Source: Vibrio sp. S9_S30 (lineage in GTDB: Bacteria > Pseudomonadota > Gammaproteobacteria > Enterobacterales > Vibrionaceae). From it: 64,000 nt of DNA. The DNA is taken from positions 355,563-419,562 of the forward strand of contig NZ_JAAUWT010000002.1 of assembly GCF_014694455.1 (NCBI RefSeq), written 5' to 3'. Shown here one piece after another: positions 45,687 to 54,485 of the stretch; within the stretch, counting starts at the first letter, position 1; each line of letters begins with the position of its first letter. A program made the position numbers and the translations under genes. Under the pieces are notes generated by a model that made no database searches, had not been told where the DNA came from, and saw only the letters and a program-made list of their open reading frames with translations.

Positions 45687-48464
45687 CTAACCAAGCTCCA
45701 CGTCTCTTGGTCTCAACTGGAATTCTTCCACAGAGCCAATTTCTAACCCTTCATTCAAACAAGGATCATCTTGGTGTTCATTGCCTTTGCTGTGCATAAT
45801 CAAGCGGTTCGCGGTGCGAGGTTTCAATACGCTGACGACGAAGCGAATCATTTCACTGCGAGTCAGTGTTTTTAGCTCTTCGAGTACTCTGTCTCTTTGA
45901 TTGAATTGGTGATCTTTGTTACCAATCGCTACCCATAAACGCTGAGCTCGACCTCTTAAATTGTTATCAGGTGTTGCGATTTGGCTCCAGAGCCCTTTCT
46001 TACTGCTTTGCCATTGGTATTCGTTAAGCTCAAGCAGCACCATGTAAAACGCATTTAAGAATTCATCTATTGCAGAAAGCAAATCAATCGGTGCGGCATT
46101 GGGCGATTGTACGTACAGCACTAAACCGGGATGGCGGTTTAGAGGTAAATTCCCCGTTCCTACCATGTAACCAAGCTGCTGCTTCGTCCGAATTTCGTGG
46201 AAGAAAGTCGCCGACATCAAATGATTGGCTAAGGAATACAGTGCAATACTTCTCGGGTCAATTTCTGGCGATTGGTAGTAAATAACAATCGCAGAATCCG
46301 CTTGGTTGCACTGAACCTCACGCTGAAATGTGCCATTACTTCCTAGCATGACAAGAGGTCGCAATGACTCTTCGTAGCGTTGGTCTTTTACACGCAGTGC
46401 ATTTTTGATGGTCTCGGCAAGTTCAATCGACTGAGATTGATTCCAGTCGCCATAGACAAACAATTCAACATGCAGTTCGTTCAAAATGGTGTCGACAAAT
46501 GCTGGCAATTCCTCCATTTCAATGGATTCTAACGCCTCAATTAGCTCCGGATAAGGGGGGTTATTGGGTTGCAGAAGTCCGGTCATCGCATTAAATAACT
46601 GAGAAACTGGGCGATCTTTTGCGGCGTTTTTCCAATTGCGCAGCATTTGTTGTTTGATGGTATCGAAACGGCTAGAACGGAAATCTCGGTTTGCGAAACG
46701 GGTTAAAATAACACTGAGTAACTGAGGCTGCTTCTGGCTAAAACCACTGAGCGTTAACGTTACACCACCCTGATGCGCGTACATGTTATAGCCCATACCT
46801 GCTATTTCAGCTTGGTATGTTTCTTTTACTAAAGCGTCGAGGAACAGCTCAACGCATAACCGCGTTTGAACAATCTTTCGTGGTGTAGATACGGCATGAG
46901 GGCTATCAATGGCAAGATAGAGTACCCCTTTAGGGACTCTAAAATCTTTCTCTTGAAGGTGCCACAAACGAAAACCGGGGAGATCTTGTATCAATTTGGG
47001 TTTGGTTTCATTACCTTCCAACGCTTGTGGTGTCAGGTCATAGCATATGTATGGGTTGACTTCAGGCAGTGTTAGTTCAGGGTTAAGAGCAACCTCTTTC
47101 CAGCGGCTGGTTTGCTCATCTGTAAAGCGTTTCACAGAATAGGGTGTGTCATACCATTTTGCGACTTTGTTGCATTCCACACCTTTGGCGATCAACGTCA
47201 ATCGCATATTGTCGACCGTGAAATATTTGGCAACCTTGCCAAGCAAAGCGGTATCAAAATGTGCCATCTTGTAATCACCATACACCACATCTTCTTCAGG
47301 GTAGTGGTGAAGGTTCATGACCAGATGGCTAACCAAATCGAGGGGTCTAGCGGCTTCTTGAAACTGGAATGCCGACTCTAGTACGGCTTGTTTTTCTTTA
47401 TAGCGCCATTCATCAAAACCAGAATCAATAATTAACTTTATGTACGCAAATGTGGCTTCAACAATGTCATCTACGTGGTTCAAACCTTCTTGCGTTAAAG
47501 TGCAACTGACTGAAAATTCGCGGAAATTACTGCCGCTCATGCCGCCACCAGCGGCCAATCCATTGACCCAGCCAAGCTCTTTGAGGTAGAGCATTAAACT
47601 GCCTTCCCCTTCATAACCCAACAAGTGAGCAAAGTAGGAAAGAGGCTTCGATGCGTAATGTTGATCCATTGATGGCAAGGTGAAAGCGAGTACCAACTTA
47701 CGAGTATCCTTTTCAGGTTCGACTTGGACGTAGCACGAAGGTAAGTCTGGATTCGTAAGCGGGACGGTCACCGTTTTGCCAAACAAGTGGTGGTTTGGGA
47801 TTGGGGAAAACAACGCCTCTACCCAACTCTCTAATTCATCCAATTCTTGCGGGCCGACGATCGCAAGTGTCATGAGATCGGCAGAGTAGTGTGCGTCATA
47901 GAAGTTGATGATTTCGTCACGAATTGAGCTTCCTTCCCTATCGGATAAGGTGTCTGCATTGCCCACCGAAAATTTGGAAAAAGGATGCTCGGGGTTGACC
48001 ACCTCTTTATGTACTTGAAAGAGCCGCCGCATATCGTCTTTCAATTTCAAACGATATTCAGACTCCACTGCCTGACGTTCTTTTTCCAAAGAATCTGGAT
48101 TAAACAGAGGGGCAATGAAGAATTGGCTAAAGCGTTTTAAACTGCGCTCGAATGCATTCGGTGACACATCAAAAAAGTAACATGTGTGTTCTGTGCCCGT
48201 CCACGCGTTATTATTCCCACCATGTTGGCTAATAAAAGCTTGAAATTCGCCTGTCTTCGGGTATTTTTCTGTGCCCAAAAACAGCATATGTTCAAGATAA
48301 TGAGCCAACCCTTCTCTGTCTGAAGGATCGTCGAAATGCCCGACATTAACAGCCAATGCGGCTGCCGATTTTTGGGCATGTTCATCACGAACGATGAGAA
48401 CTCTTAAGCCGTTGTTTAATTGAGTATAACGATATTGGTTGTTGTCGTTGGGGCTCAGGTACAC
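45687..48464 (-). CDS. Insulysin/pitrilysin-family M16 zinc peptidase
   Basis: The 925-aa peptidase contains the inverted zinc motif HxxEH (H55-Y-L-E58-H59, in EGLAHYLEHMLFLG) with the distal Glu region AVESEYRLKLKDDMRR, and the four-domain layout of M16A enzymes (catalytic N-domain to about 240, C-domain active-like repeats after about 490; GYMVGTGNL near 785). It has no obvious signal peptide (start MYLSPNDNNQYRY), so it is probably cytoplasmic, unlike E. coli PtrA. It is divergent from sixA. The nearest described relatives are Vibrio insulinase proteins in the same position. Confidence 0.85.
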   Translation of the reverse strand: MYLSPNDNNQYRYTQLNNGLRVLIVRDEHAQKSAAALAVNVGHFDDPSDREGLAHYLEHMLFLGTEKYPKTGEFQAFISQHGGNNNAWTGTEHTCYFFDVSPNAFERSLKRFSQFFIAPLFNPDSLEKERQAVESEYRLKLKDDMRRLFQVHKEVVNPEHPFSKFSVGNADTLSDREGSSIRDEIINFYDAHYSADLMTLAIVGPQELDELESWVEALFSPIPNHHLFGKTVTVPLTNPDLPSCYVQVEPEKDTRKLVLAFTLPSMDQHYASKPLSYFAHLLGYEGEGSLMLYLKELGWVNGLAAGGGMSGSNFREFSVSCTLTQEGLNHVDDIVEATFAYIKLIIDSGFDEWRYKEKQAVLESAFQFQEAARPLDLVSHLVMNLHHYPEEDVVYGDYKMAHFDTALLGKVAKYFTVDNMRLTLIAKGVECNKVAKWYDTPYSVKRFTDEQTSRWKEVALNPELTLPEVNPYICYDLTPQALEGNETKPKLIQDLPGFRLWHLQEKDFRVPKGVLYLAIDSPHAVSTPRKIVQTRLCVELFLDALVKETYQAEIAGMGYNMYAHQGGVTLTLSGFSQKQPQLLSVILTRFANRDFRSSRFDTIKQQMLRNWKNAAKDRPVSQLFNAMTGLLQPNNPPYPELIEALESIEMEELPAFVDTILNELHVELFVYGDWNQSQSIELAETIKNALRVKDQRYEESLRPLVMLGSNGTFQREVQCNQADSAIVIYYQSPEIDPRSIALYSLANHLMSATFFHEIRTKQQLGYMVGTGNLPLNRHPGLVLYVQSPNAAPIDLLSAIDEFLNAFYMVLLELNEYQWQSSKKGLWSQIATPDNNLRGRAQRLWVAIGNKDHQFNQRDRVLEELKTLTRSEMIRFVVSVLKPRTANRLIMHSKGNEHQDDPCLNEGLEIGSVEEFQLRPRDVELG

Positions 48465-48699
48465 AAGTGTGTCTCCGTTATAGCTATTGAGTTAATTATG
48501 ACTGGGTAAGTGCGAGCTGCAAACCAAAAGCTGTCATTTTTTAATAGATTGTTAACGAAGTCAGAGTCTTTGGGCATTGACTTGATATAATTAAAGAGTT
48601 GTTCACTTCAATTTATTGAAGCGTGCCGCCCCGTAATAAATCGAAACAAAAACAAAGAAGCCGATAAAAGTGGTTCGGCATACAAACGGGTACAACCGA

Positions 48700-49164
48700 A
48701 TGAAAATATTTATTATGCGTCACGGAGAGGCGGAAACCTTCGCCAACAGTGATGCTGAAAGAGCCCTGACTTCTCGTGGAGTCAATCAATCTGTTTTGGT
48801 CGCCAAGGCCTGTGCCGAACAAGGTGAAGCAGAGTTTAATAAAGTATTAGTGAGCCCCTATTTGCGTGCTCAGCAAACGTGGAACGCCATCAAACAATAC
48901 TTAACCGCCACCGATCAAGAAACCTGTGACGACATTACGCCTTACGGCAAGTCCGATGATGTGTTCGAATACATTTGCGCTGCCGCTCAGGTGCAGGATC
49001 TTGAGTCAGTCTTATTGGTTTCACACTTGCCGCTCGTCGGTTATCTGACGTCGGAGTTTGTGTCGGATATGGCACCCCCTATGTTTCCTACGTCGGGCTT
49101 GGTGTGCATAGATTTTGACCTAGAGAAGAGAAAGGGTGAAATGCTTTGGCATATTCACCCTTAA
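48700..49164 (+). CDS. sixA: Phosphohistidine phosphatase SixA
   Basis: SixA is a small histidine phosphatase that removes phosphate from HPt-type proteins or NPr. The 154 aa carry the RHG signature (MKIFIMRHGEAE; H8), the second His in VLLVSHLPLVGYL and an arginine-containing SPYLRAQQTW segment. The start is set at ATG 48700, matching the family N-terminus; the in-frame ATG at 48670 adds ten unlikely residues. It is convergent with smrB. Confidence 0.93.
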   Translation: MKIFIMRHGEAETFANSDAERALTSRGVNQSVLVAKACAEQGEAEFNKVLVSPYLRAQQTWNAIKQYLTATDQETCDDITPYGKSDDVFEYICAAAQVQDLESVLLVSHLPLVGYLTSEFVSDMAPPMFPTSGLVCIDFDLEKRKGEMLWHIHP

Positions 49165-49187
49165 GATCTTCTGCTGTTTGGTCGGAA

Positions 49188-49718
49188 CTATTTATCTGGA
49201 ATACTGAGTAAGACTAACAGTGCGCCATCGCCACCAAATTCTAATGGAGCTTGGTGGTAGGCCATCACATCTGGGTGTTGTGCCAGCCAGATTGGCACTT
49301 TTTGCTTCAATATATGCTTGCCGATACCGTGCATCACACAAGCACAGTGCACGTTTTCCTTTATGCAATGAGAGATCATTGCGCCCAGTTCGCGTTTGGC
49401 TTCTTGTTGTGTCATACCATGCATATCCAAATACACATCAGGTACGTATACGCCACGACGCAATCTCTTTACTTCGAATTTCGATACATCAGAACGCGCA
49501 TAACGAGTCGGTCCCTCTTCGTCTAGGTGAGGGACAAACTCATCCGAGAAGAAAAATTCATTATCGGATGCTTCTCGCTTTATTCTTACCGCTTCTTTCT
49601 GTTTTGAGTTTCTGTTTGGCTGCTGGACTATGGTATCCTGTTGCAACTTTTTTACGCCCTTTACTGCGTCTCGAAACAGGTCAAAGCCGTCATCCTTATC
49701 GTTGTCGTTCTGGCTCAT
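49188..49718 (-). CDS. smrB: Ribosome-rescue endonuclease SmrB (Smr domain)
   Basis: SmrB cleaves mRNA at collided ribosomes. The 176-aa protein has a disordered, basic/acidic N-terminal half and a C-terminal Smr domain (about 90-175) with VYLDMHGMTQQEAKREL, CACVMHGIGKHILKQ and VLLVLLSI. ATG 49718 is divergent from prmB, a conserved neighbour pair in gammaproteobacteria. Confidence 0.93.
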   Translation of the reverse strand: MSQNDNDKDDGFDLFRDAVKGVKKLQQDTIVQQPNRNSKQKEAVRIKREASDNEFFFSDEFVPHLDEEGPTRYARSDVSKFEVKRLRRGVYVPDVYLDMHGMTQQEAKRELGAMISHCIKENVHCACVMHGIGKHILKQKVPIWLAQHPDVMAYHQAPLEFGGDGALLVLLSIPDK

Positions 49719-49773
49719 GAGACTCTTAAAAAATTTGGAATATGCAGTATTGTAGCGCTTTTCGGAGGCAAAT

Positions 49774-50706
49774 TTGGATAAGATTTTTGTAGATGAAGCG
49801 GTTTCTGAACTTCATTCGCTTCAAGATATGATTCGTTGGACAGTCAGTCGCTTTAATGCCGCCAGTCTTTTTTATGGTCATGGCACAGATAACGCTTGGG
49901 ATGAAGCGGTTCAACTCATATTACCGACACTCTACTTGCCCATCGATGTGCCTTCTCATGTACTGAATTCCCGTTTAACCAGCAGTGAACGATATCGTAT
50001 TGTTGAGCGAGTGGTAAAACGCATTAATGATCGAACCCCCACCGCCTATTTAACCAATAAAGCTTGGTTCTGCGGATTGGAGTTCTTTGTCGATGAGCGT
50101 GTGCTGGTGCCTCGCTCCCCTATTGGTGAATTGATTGAAGCTCAGTTCCAACCATGGTTGGTGGAAGAACCAACACGTATTATGGATTTGTGCACAGGTA
50201 GCGGCTGCATTGCGATTGCGTGTGCTCATGCTTTCCCAGACGCAGAAGTGGATGCCATCGATATTTCTTCCGGTGCTTTAGAAGTCGCAGAACAAAATGT
50301 CCAAGATCATGGCATGGAGCAACAAGTTTTCCCCATTCGATCTGACTTATTCCGTGATCTTCCAAAGGACAAATACAACCTGATTGTTTCTAATCCTCCT
50401 TATGTGGATCAAGAAGACATGAACAGCTTGCCAGAAGAGTTCACCCACGAGCCGGAACTCGGCTTGGCAGCAGGGACGGATGGTTTGAAATTGGTCCGAC
50501 GCATTCTAGCGAATGCACCGGATTACTTAACCGACGATGGCATTCTGATTTGCGAAGTTGGTAACTCCATGATTCACCTGATCAATCAGTATCCAGATAT
50601 GCCATTCACATGGATTGATTTTGAAAATGGCGGTCATGGCGTATTTATGCTCACAAGAGCGCAAATGCTTGAGTACGCAGAAGAATTTGCTATTTATAAA
50701 GATTAA
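49774..50706 (+). CDS. prmB: Ribosomal protein L3 N5-glutamine methyltransferase PrmB
   Basis: PrmB methylates a glutamine of ribosomal protein L3 using S-adenosylmethionine. The 310-aa enzyme shows the SAM-binding motif [13 protein letters not shown] and the glutamine-methylating NPPY motif ([11 protein letters not shown]). The start codon is TTG 49774, supported by GGAGG 5 nt upstream and by the family N-terminus [10 protein letters not shown]. An inverted repeat TTAACCG-CGA-CGGTTAA overlaps the stop codon. Confidence 0.94.
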   Translation: MDKIFVDEAVSELHSLQDMIRWTVSRFNAASLFYGHGTDNAWDEAVQLILPTLYLPIDVPSHVLNSRLTSSERYRIVERVVKRINDRTPTAYLTNKAWFCGLEFFVDERVLVPRSPIGELIEAQFQPWLVEEPTRIMDLCTGSGCIAIACAHAFPDAEVDAIDISSGALEVAEQNVQDHGMEQQVFPIRSDLFRDLPKDKYNLIVSNPPYVDQEDMNSLPEEFTHEPELGLAAGTDGLKLVRRILANAPDYLTDDGILICEVGNSMIHLINQYPDMPFTWIDFENGGHGVFMLTRAQMLEYAEEFAIYKD

Positions 50707-50739
50707 CCGCGACGGTTAATACTTTGACTCAACATGAGA

Positions 50740-50770
50740 AACGCCAGTACAACACTGGCGTTTTTTTTAT
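50740..50770 (+). terminator. Terminator after prmB
   Basis: Stem AACGCCAGT / ACTGGCGTT, loop ACAAC, then T8. Confidence 0.9.
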
Positions 50771-50903
50771 TTTTTCTAACAAGGGGTTTACAACGCTTGC
50801 CTATAAAGCGACTATGAAATCACGAAAAATGACAGGTTTGAGTGAAAGACAGGGATGAAGCCTTTAAAAAGAGGTGAAATGTCTTTCAAAACAGAGGAAG
50901 TAA

Positions 50904-51989
50904 ATGGCAGGAAACAGCATTGGACAACATTTTCGTGTAACGACATTCGGTGAAAGCCACGGTTTGGCGTTGGGTTGTATCATCGACGGATGCCCTCCGG
51001 GTTTAGAGCTCAGTGAAGCCGACCTGCAAGTGGATTTAGATCGCCGCCGTCCGGGTACGTCTCGTTATACCACTCAACGACGTGAACCCGATGAAGTGAA
51101 AATACTGTCAGGTGTTTTTGAAGGTCAGACAACGGGCACGTCTATTGGTCTATTGATCGAAAATACCGATCAACGTTCAAAAGATTACTCAGAAATCAAA
51201 GACAAGTTTCGCCCAGGTCATGCGGATTATACGTATCATCAAAAATACGGTGTTCGCGATTACCGAGGAGGAGGGCGATCGTCTGCTCGTGAAACGGCAA
51301 TGCGCGTTGCAGCGGGAGCGGTGGCGAAAAAATACCTTAAGAAAGAATTTGGTGTGGAGGTTCGTGCCTACCTATCTCAAATGGGTGACGTGAAGATTGA
51401 TAAAGTCGATTGGAACGAAATTGAAAACAATCCATTCTTCTGCCCTGATGTCGATAAGATTGAAGCGTTTGATCAATTGATCCGATACCTCAAGAAAGAG
51501 GGCGATTCTATTGGCGCTAAAATTCAAGTCGTGGCCACGCAAGTTCCAGTCGGTCTCGGCGAGCCGATTTTCGATCGCTTGGATGCCGATATTGCGCACG
51601 CGTTGATGAGCATTAATGCGGTGAAAGGTGTCGAAATTGGCGATGGGTTTGAGGTTGTAAACCAAAAAGGCAGCGAGCATCGCGATCCACTCACACCGCA
51701 AGGGTTTTCCAGTAACCATTCTGGTGGCATTTTAGGCGGGATCTCAACGGGTCAAGATGTGGTTGCCAACATTGCGCTTAAGCCGACGTCAAGCATTACC
51801 GTTCCAGGGGAAACCATTACTCGAAAAGGTGAGCCGACCCAGTTGATTACGAAGGGGCGCCATGACCCTTGTGTCGGTATCCGTGCCGTACCCATTGCAG
51901 AAGCCATGCTAGCCATCGTTTTGTTGGATCATTTACTTCGCCATCGTGGGCAAAACCACGGAGTGACAACAGAAACGCCTAAGATTTAA
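50904..51989 (+). CDS. aroC: Chorismate synthase AroC
   Basis: AroC makes chorismate from EPSP in the last common step of aromatic biosynthesis and requires reduced FMN. The 361 aa begin with the family signature [18 protein letters not shown], followed by [57 protein letters not shown] and [25 protein letters not shown] lies before ATG 50904. It follows prmB as in E. coli. Confidence 0.96.
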   Translation: MAGNSIGQHFRVTTFGESHGLALGCIIDGCPPGLELSEADLQVDLDRRRPGTSRYTTQRREPDEVKILSGVFEGQTTGTSIGLLIENTDQRSKDYSEIKDKFRPGHADYTYHQKYGVRDYRGGGRSSARETAMRVAAGAVAKKYLKKEFGVEVRAYLSQMGDVKIDKVDWNEIENNPFFCPDVDKIEAFDQLIRYLKKEGDSIGAKIQVVATQVPVGLGEPIFDRLDADIAHALMSINAVKGVEIGDGFEVVNQKGSEHRDPLTPQGFSSNHSGGILGGISTGQDVVANIALKPTSSITVPGETITRKGEPTQLITKGRHDPCVGIRAVPIAEAMLAIVLLDHLLRHRGQNHGVTTETPKI

Positions 51990-52009
51990 TCCGATATTGA
52001 AACGAATTC

Positions 52010-52036
52010 AGCGCTCTTTGTTAGAGCGCTTTTTTA
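52010..52036 (+). terminator. Terminator after aroC
   Basis: Stem AGCGCTCT / AGAGCGCT, loop TTGTT, followed by T6. Confidence 0.9.
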
Positions 52037-52179
52037 TTGCCTAGCCGTCCTATTAGAACACGTTAGGCAGTAGGATGGTTCTTTGAGGTCAGATGAATGG
52101 TGAGTGAGGTGTAAATTAGGTTTACAAAAGAGAAATTCCAAGGAAAATGTGCGCTAGAAAGTGATAACTGCAAAGCCTT

Positions 52180-52710
52180 ATGTCTCATCAATATACCGAT
52201 CTTATCAATATATTTAATCGCACCTTCTATGCCGACTTTAATACGAAGTTGGAACTGGGCGGTGACGAGCCGATTTACTTGCCTGCCGATCAGGAAAAAG
52301 ACTACCACCGGATTGTATTTGCGCGTGGTTTTTACGCTTCGGCGATGCATGAGATTGCTCATTGGATGGTGGCGGGACCGGAACGTCGTCTTAAAGAGGA
52401 TTTTGGTTATTGGTATGAGCCAGATGGCCGAACCGAAGCGGTGCAAGCGGAGTTTGAACGAGTAGAGCGGCGTCCGCAAGCGTATGAGTGGATTTTGTCA
52501 CAGAGTGCAGGCTTTCCTTTTACGGTCAGTTGTGACAATCTACACGGCGATTTTGAGCCAGATAGACTGGGCTTTATGAACTCAGTACATAAAGAAGTGC
52601 TAGCGATTCTCGAACGTGGATTATCGCCACGAATGAAAAGCCTATCTGATGCATTGCGCCATTTCTATAAAACCGATTCTCTTCACCCTGACCAGTTTCA
52701 AGTGAAGTAA
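52180..52710 (+). CDS. epmC: Elongation factor P hydroxylase EpmC (YfcM)
   Basis: EpmC hydroxylates the beta-lysylated lysine of elongation factor P. The 176-aa protein matches YfcM in length and pattern: YPTDLINIFN-like start, FARGFYASAMHEIAHWMVAG with an H-E-I-A-H metal-type motif, and ERRPQAYEWILSQSAGFPFTVSCDNLHGD. It lies directly between aroC and yfcL, as in E. coli. Confidence 0.9.
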   Translation: MSHQYTDLINIFNRTFYADFNTKLELGGDEPIYLPADQEKDYHRIVFARGFYASAMHEIAHWMVAGPERRLKEDFGYWYEPDGRTEAVQAEFERVERRPQAYEWILSQSAGFPFTVSCDNLHGDFEPDRLGFMNSVHKEVLAILERGLSPRMKSLSDALRHFYKTDSLHPDQFQVK

Positions 52711-52730
52711 CAGTGAAATAAGAGACCAGA

Positions 52731-53000
52731 ATGATCCTAGAGTACGAAGAAAAAATGCTGGAATTGATTGATTCCAAAGTAGAAACGGCATCTGACGATG
52801 AACTATTTGCTGGGGGTTACTTAAGAGGTCATATTTCATTATCGGCGGCGGCATGTGAAGCGGCGGGTGAAACGGAAATTACGGATCTCACCGTACGTAT
52901 CGAAGAAAGCCTAGAAGGGGCGAGATCGGAACTCACTCCTGCTGATCGCATTATTGTCAGTGAGCTTTGGCAACAGCTACATAAATTATTGCTGAACTGA
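52731..53000 (+). CDS. yfcL: YfcL family protein
   Basis: An 89-aa acidic protein of unknown function (DUF5062/YfcL-type). It is mostly helical, with MLELIDSKVETASDDELFAGGYLRGHISL and a C-terminal helix ELWQQLHKLLLN. It starts 20 nt after epmC with AGAGACC upstream, in conserved synteny. No function is assigned. Confidence 0.8.
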   Translation: MILEYEEKMLELIDSKVETASDDELFAGGYLRGHISLSAAACEAAGETEITDLTVRIEESLEGARSELTPADRIIVSELWQQLHKLLLN

Positions 53001-53452
53001 ACCTAGCTTCGTACAGGCTATTTTCAAAAACGCATTGAGTCTTACAGGGCATAAACCCTACATTTTGATAAAACTGGTGCGTTTCCTTTCTTGTTTCATT
53101 GCATCTCACTCGCCACTTCCCAGTATGGCATGCTCAATAAGAGACTTTCCTATGCCTAGTTGCCTTGCTGATGGGCAAACAACAATGCCTCCTATTTCGT
53201 AATAGCTCTCGGAAGCCAATCGCAGTGCTTGGAAGCAATGAAGCCAACCGGCAATGCGCTTTTGTCGTTTTGAGTTTTCTTTTTCTGCCACAAAAACCCA
53301 ATGTTCGTTACTGTCTAAGGTTCGTTACTGTCTAAGAGCGCCTTTAAGCGTGAATAGGCGTCGCTTTTGCTGGATTCTTCGTATTTTAAATGAACAGAAA
53401 GAGAGAGGATGGCATCCAAATCCTCTAGCCTAGCTTCTCGTAGGATAAGCAT
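52957..53452 (-). pseudogene. Broken GNAT-family acetyltransferase gene
   Basis: Three frames together give one GNAT protein: MLILREARLEDLDAILSLSV (53452 to about 53330), then WVFVAEKENSKRQKR through VVCPSARQLGIGKSLIEHAI (to about 53106, with the acetyl-CoA loop QLGIGKS), then RKETHQFYQNVGFMPCKT (to about 53010). The first break is a 17-bp tandem duplication near 53317-53333 that adds a frameshift and TAG stop; removing one copy restores ...SNEHWVFVAEKEN. The second is a shift near 53106. SD GGAG precedes ATG 53452. It lies 35 nt after the PhyH gene, with which it may have formed an operon. The 3' limit is approximate. Confidence 0.8.
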
Positions 53453-53487
53453 CGGTTTCTCCTTCAATAAAATTGAGCTCAAAAAGT

Positions 53488-54327
53488 TTAGTCGAATCCG
53501 CGAAGCGGAAGCAAAATGGTCTGCAGCCAGTTTTCTTTGGCGTAGTGGGCATGCCCGTCTGTCACATGCAAAGTAAAAGCTTGCCTCGATTTTGCAGAGC
53601 GATTGGGAGCACTGTAATGAGGCAGTAGCCCTTGAAAAATAATTAAGCTGCCCGCTTTGACCTCTACGGGAACACCGCTTTGTTCGGTGGGCCATGGTGT
53701 ATTATCAAGCTTAACCATGCTCACGCTATCCCCATCTCGATTAAACCGCTCTCGAAGCGGTCCCGTGTGACCTTTTGGCTCCACCCACAGGCAGCCGTTT
53801 TCCAATGTGGCATCTTCTATAGCAAACCAGTAGGTGGTGACGCTTTGTGGTGTTGTGAAGAAAAACGTAGCATCTTGGTGCCAATTCACCACCCCCCCAA
53901 TTTTGGGTTGTTTGAAAATGTACATGGACTGACGGATTTGAGGTTCGCCTATACCGATATCGTTAGCGATATCTCCAAGAACGGGCAGGTGGCTGAATTC
54001 ACGAAATATAGGGTCGAGTTCATGCAAAGCATGACCAATTTTATTGATGCACAACGCTTTCTGCTCAATCAATTGACCGCTTTTATCGAACGCTTCTTCT
54101 TCAAAAAAACAGCGAATTTTTTCCGCTGAGTCGAGAAAATAGTTGTCCCCAGTTCGATCATTGTCATTCGTAGTGAAAATCGATGTGGTGGTCCTATCGG
54201 GCTTCCATTTTTCAACAATCTTAGCGGCCCGCTGCTTCAATTCGTTCAACGTTTCTAGGGGAATCATTTGGTCAAGAACCAAGTAGCCCTGTTCATGATA
54301 CTGCAAAATTTGTTGCTGACTTAGCAT
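53488..54327 (-). CDS. Phytanoyl-CoA dioxygenase (PhyH) family protein
   Basis: The 279-aa Fe(II)/2-oxoglutarate oxygenase fold has the iron ligands H150 and D152 (NWHQDATFFF) and H237 (LLPHYSAPNRS), with R248 as the probable 2-oxoglutarate ligand. It is thus an intact-looking hydroxylase; the substrate is unknown, since family members act on lipids, natural products and small metabolites. ATG 54327 lies after AGTTTATCC without a strong SD. The GNAT remnant follows on the same strand. Confidence 0.82.
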   Translation of the reverse strand: MLSQQQILQYHEQGYLVLDQMIPLETLNELKQRAAKIVEKWKPDRTTTSIFTTNDNDRTGDNYFLDSAEKIRCFFEEEAFDKSGQLIEQKALCINKIGHALHELDPIFREFSHLPVLGDIANDIGIGEPQIRQSMYIFKQPKIGGVVNWHQDATFFFTTPQSVTTYWFAIEDATLENGCLWVEPKGHTGPLRERFNRDGDSVSMVKLDNTPWPTEQSGVPVEVKAGSLIIFQGLLPHYSAPNRSAKSRQAFTLHVTDGHAHYAKENWLQTILLPLRGFD

Positions 54328-54426
54328 GGATAAACTCCAAAATTTCGCCTATTGGATGCTTAATATAGAGGCTAGGTGGTTAATTGTAAAAGTAATGTTA
54401 ACTTATGTGTGACGTTGATAGATAAG

Positions 54427-54455
54427 AAAATAAGGCGCTAAAATCGCCTTATTTT
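54427..54455 (-). terminator. Terminator after mnmC
   Basis: Stem AAAATAAGGCG / CGCCTTATTTT with a 7-nt loop. The minus strand has TTTTC after it. It is 31 nt beyond the mnmC stop. Confidence 0.85.
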
Positions 54456-54485
54456 TATGGTTGGAAGGGTGCGGGGTGAAGAAGC

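Noticed and set aside
49220..49720. 166-residue plus-strand frame opposite smrB
   Set aside because: smrB shows a clear Smr domain in its own frame; the opposite frame has no start signal or recognisable pattern.
53315..53695. 126-residue frame overlapping the PhyH gene
   Set aside because: Only its last third (from 53452) matches a GNAT start; the upstream part is antisense-phase readthrough of the PhyH gene.
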